A stretch of DNA of 64,000 bases, taken from positions 62,001-126,000 of the forward strand of contig CAYJFZ010000003.1 of the NCBI GenBank assembly GCA_964369975.1, in the 5' to 3' direction. Source of the stretch: RGIG3102 sp964369975 (GTDB taxonomy: Bacteria; Bacillota; Clostridia; Oscillospirales; Ruminococcaceae). The position numbers were made by a program, and so were the translations under genes. This document shows, one piece after another, positions 62,331-64,000 of this stretch. The notes below the pieces were generated by a model, which did no database searches, was not told the DNA's origin, and worked only from the letters and a program-made list of their open reading frames with translations. Position 1 is the stretch's first letter, and the number at the start of each line of letters is the position of its first letter.

Positions 62331-63158
62331 TTAAGGAAGTCTAAAGGTAATCGGTTTTGTAGTACTCGTAAGCTCTTTAAAAACAAAGCCTTGATTTTTT
62401 AATTCAATAATAATATCTTCTAAAGCAGTTACAGTATTCTTTCTTGTATAAGAATCGTGCAAAACTATCACTGCTGTGTTTTTATCTTTTACACCTTTAA
62501 TTACATTTGTATAAATACTATTTGCGCTTATGCCTTTTGTGCTATCATTGCTTTCAACATTCCAATCAAAATACGCAAATCCCCTTCTTTGCATCTCTAT
62601 TACTATATTATTAATTATATCTTCATTATAGGCATTCACACTCCCACCCGCAAAACGATAAACAGAAGGAGTAAGCCCTGTTGTATCTTTTATATAATTA
62701 AAACAAATTTCAAAATCATTTATAAATGCTTCTTCGCTTTCATATATCTCTTTATACTTATGACTTGCTGAATGAACACCTATTGTGTGCCCTTCTTCAC
62801 TCGCCCTTTTTAAATACTGGCTATATTCTTCCTCCTGTGGCAAACTTATAAAAAAAGTTGCTTTTACATCGTGTTCTAAAAGAATATCTAATATTTCCTC
62901 TGTTCTTGGACTTGGCCCATCATCAAAGGTTAGGTACGCTACTTTTTCTTCGGTTTGAGTTACATCATTTTCTACTTCTTTAGTTAAAGATAAATCATTA
63001 TTTGTATATAAGCTGGGACTTTTAAGCTGGTACTCTATTGTATCAATCATCTTTTCGTATTCACTAAAATTTTTTGTTTTGTTTTTTGCAGTAAATGCAA
63101 AAACAAAGATAAATAAAATAGTTAAATATATTAAAATTACATTTTTATTTCTTTTCAT
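62331..63158 (-). CDS. polysaccharide deacetylase (PgdA-like)
   Basis: This 275-residue NodB-type protein has one N-terminal helix (residues 7-23) that anchors or exports it. YLTFDDGPSPRT has the metal-binding and catalytic pair D79-D80; H129 and H133 in VHSASH complete the metal site. YRFAGGSVNAY gives the Arg, FDWNVES the motif 4 region, and VIVLHDS the catalytic His. It removes acetyl from cell-wall GlcNAc or a surface glycan. It stands alone on the minus strand. Confidence 0.94.
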   Translation of the reverse strand: MKRNKNVILIYLTILFIFVFAFTAKNKTKNFSEYEKMIDTIEYQLKSPSLYTNNDLSLTKEVENDVTQTEEKVAYLTFDDGPSPRTEEILDILLEHDVKATFFISLPQEEEYSQYLKRASEEGHTIGVHSASHKYKEIYESEEAFINDFEICFNYIKDTTGLTPSVYRFAGGSVNAYNEDIINNIVIEMQRRGFAYFDWNVESNDSTKGISANSIYTNVIKGVKDKNTAVIVLHDSYTRKNTVTALEDIIIELKNQGFVFKELTSTTKPITFRLP

Positions 63159-63250
63159 TTTCCCTCCTTATAATAATTATTCAATTGTAAAATAAATATT
63201 CAAATTTATAATTATTTATGTTATAATATAAAAAAAGTAAGGTGAAGTGT

Positions 63251-63820
63251 ATGAAATTATTAAAAGAAAGAATTTTAAAAGATGCAAATGTAATAAATGA
63301 CAATATATTAAAAGTTGATAGTTTTATCAATCATCAACTTGATATTGAGCTACTTAATGAAATAGGTAAAGAGTTTAAAAGATTATTCAAAGATGAAAAA
63401 ATAACAAAAATTTTAACAATTGAAGCCTCCGGTATAGCAATAGCCTGTATCGCAGCTCAATATTTTGATGTGCCTGTATTATTTGCTAAAAAAGCCAAAA
63501 GCCAAAATTTAGATGGCGAATTATATACAAGCAAAGTTACTTCTTTTACTTATTCAAAAGAATATACTATAACAGTAAGTAAAAAGTTCATAACACAAGA
63601 TGATAATATTTTAATAATAGATGATTTCTTAGCTCAAGGAAATGCTTTATTGGGTCTTATTGATATTGCAAATCAAGCAAAATGTAAAATTGGTGGCATT
63701 GGTATTGTGATAGAAAAAGGATTTCAAGACGGTGGTGATATTATCCGCTCAAAAGGTTATAATTTAAAAAGTCTTGCAATATTAGATAGTATGCAAGACT
63801 CTAAAATAGTTTTTAAATAA
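63251..63820 (+). CDS. xpt: xanthine phosphoribosyltransferase
   Basis: This 189-residue type I phosphoribosyltransferase starts at ATG 63251 (GGTGAAG upstream). The PRPP loop is ILIIDDFLAQGNALLGLIDI near residue 125. TIEASGIAIACIAAQYFDVPVLFAKK matches Bacillus Xpt, which salvages xanthine to XMP. No purine riboswitch is apparent in the 92-bp upstream gap, and no xanthine permease (pbuX) follows, unlike in Bacillus. Confidence 0.94.
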   Translation: MKLLKERILKDANVINDNILKVDSFINHQLDIELLNEIGKEFKRLFKDEKITKILTIEASGIAIACIAAQYFDVPVLFAKKAKSQNLDGELYTSKVTSFTYSKEYTITVSKKFITQDDNILIIDDFLAQGNALLGLIDIANQAKCKIGGIGIVIEKGFQDGGDIIRSKGYNLKSLAILDSMQDSKIVFK

Positions 63821-63839
63821 TTTAATATAGGAGGATTTT

Positions 63840-64000
63840 ATGAAAGTTTTATTTTTAGGTAACAGCCATACTTTTTTTAATGATATGCCAGAGATTTTTA
63901 AAAATGTATGCAAAGAAAAAGGCAAAGATGTTTCTGTTACAATGCAAGCACATCCAGGAGTTACTTATTCTTGGCATTTTTCTCAATTCACAGAGCTACG
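63840..64000 (+). CDS. SGNH/DUF4886-like hydrolase, cut by the window edge
   Basis: Only the first 53 residues are inside the window. They follow an AGGAGG site. FLGNSHTFFNDMPEIF fits the SGNH block I of the DUF4886 group, with the nucleophile Ser in GNSHT. The remaining catalytic residues lie beyond the edge. It starts 19 bases after xpt, so it may be co-transcribed. Confidence 0.7.
   Translation, partial: MKVLFLGNSHTFFNDMPEIFKNVCKEKGKDVSVTMQAHPGVTYSWHFSQFTEL

Noticed and set aside
63159..63250. Purine riboswitch before xpt
   Set aside because: The gap is only 92 bases, AT-rich, and shows none of the conserved purine-aptamer loop sequences.
1..64000. Prophage, insertion sequence or integrative element
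   Set aside because: I found no integrase, transposase, phage structural or conjugation genes and no flanking direct repeats.

Overview
The window is a low-GC, gene-dense bacterial chromosome segment. The low GC, Shine-Dalgarno sites of the GGAGG type, a T-box leader, type III glutamine synthetase, DUF3793/DUF2325 genes and the ferredoxin and flavodoxin content all point to an anaerobic clostridial Firmicute, probably gut-associated. I cannot place it to genus. No phage, transposase, integrase, CRISPR array or rRNA was seen. One tRNA gene (Leu, UAG) is present.

Region 1-10300 is dominated by redox and metal genes. It holds an EFR1-type flavodoxin/ferredoxin protein, then a minus-strand set of DUF2325, DUF3793, flavodoxin, a short AraC-type regulator, a small Cys-tailed membrane protein (DUF6110-like), a P-type ATPase whose membrane metal motif is Ser-Cys-Ala, and an overlapping 26-residue membrane peptide. 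The last four look like a ferrosome (fez, iron-storage organelle) type locus, which is the strongest biological lead here. A TetR regulator and a two-subunit ABC exporter-fold pair follow on the plus strand. A near-identical 16-bp palindrome (GTTAGTTTAAACTAAC type) occurs twice before the DUF2325 operon and once before the ABC pair, so the two units probably share a regulator.

Region 10400-20450 is envelope-related: two large lipoproteins and a cluster for a surface polysaccharide (GT-C/PTPS-related membrane protein, SGNH-like protein, MBOAT acyltransferase, GtrB-like glycosyltransferase). Region 20600-33300 holds tRNA-Leu, a YnbB/methionine gamma-lyase family enzyme, murD, glutamine synthetase III, an MFS transporter with a divergent AraC regulator, an orphan peptide-binding lipoprotein, and a CsoR-like repressor with its own operator driving a His-rich Zn/Cd-type P-type ATPase. 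That ATPase contains an exact 102-bp tandem duplication.

Region 33300-43650 holds EcsC and DUF401 proteins, a polar amino acid ABC transporter, a Tet(M)/EF-G-like GTPase fused to a YacP/Rae1-type NYN nuclease domain, an M14 carboxypeptidase, and trpS behind a Trp-specific T-box. Region 43650-52340 is a six-gene minus-strand operon (YjjG, lysophospholipase, ABC-F, aminotransferase, Ppx, Ppk1) with a CDF metal exporter upstream of it. The CDF gene has a structured attenuator-like leader resembling part of a NiCo (czcD) riboswitch.

Region 52600-64000 carries a MacB-like ABC system with a surface-anchored partner, YdcF, GNAT, a Ca/Na exchanger, HAD, deoB, pyk, a polysaccharide deacetylase, xpt and a truncated SGNH/DUF4886-like gene at the right edge. 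Start sites were moved inward from the longest frame wherever a clear ribosome binding site favoured an internal start.
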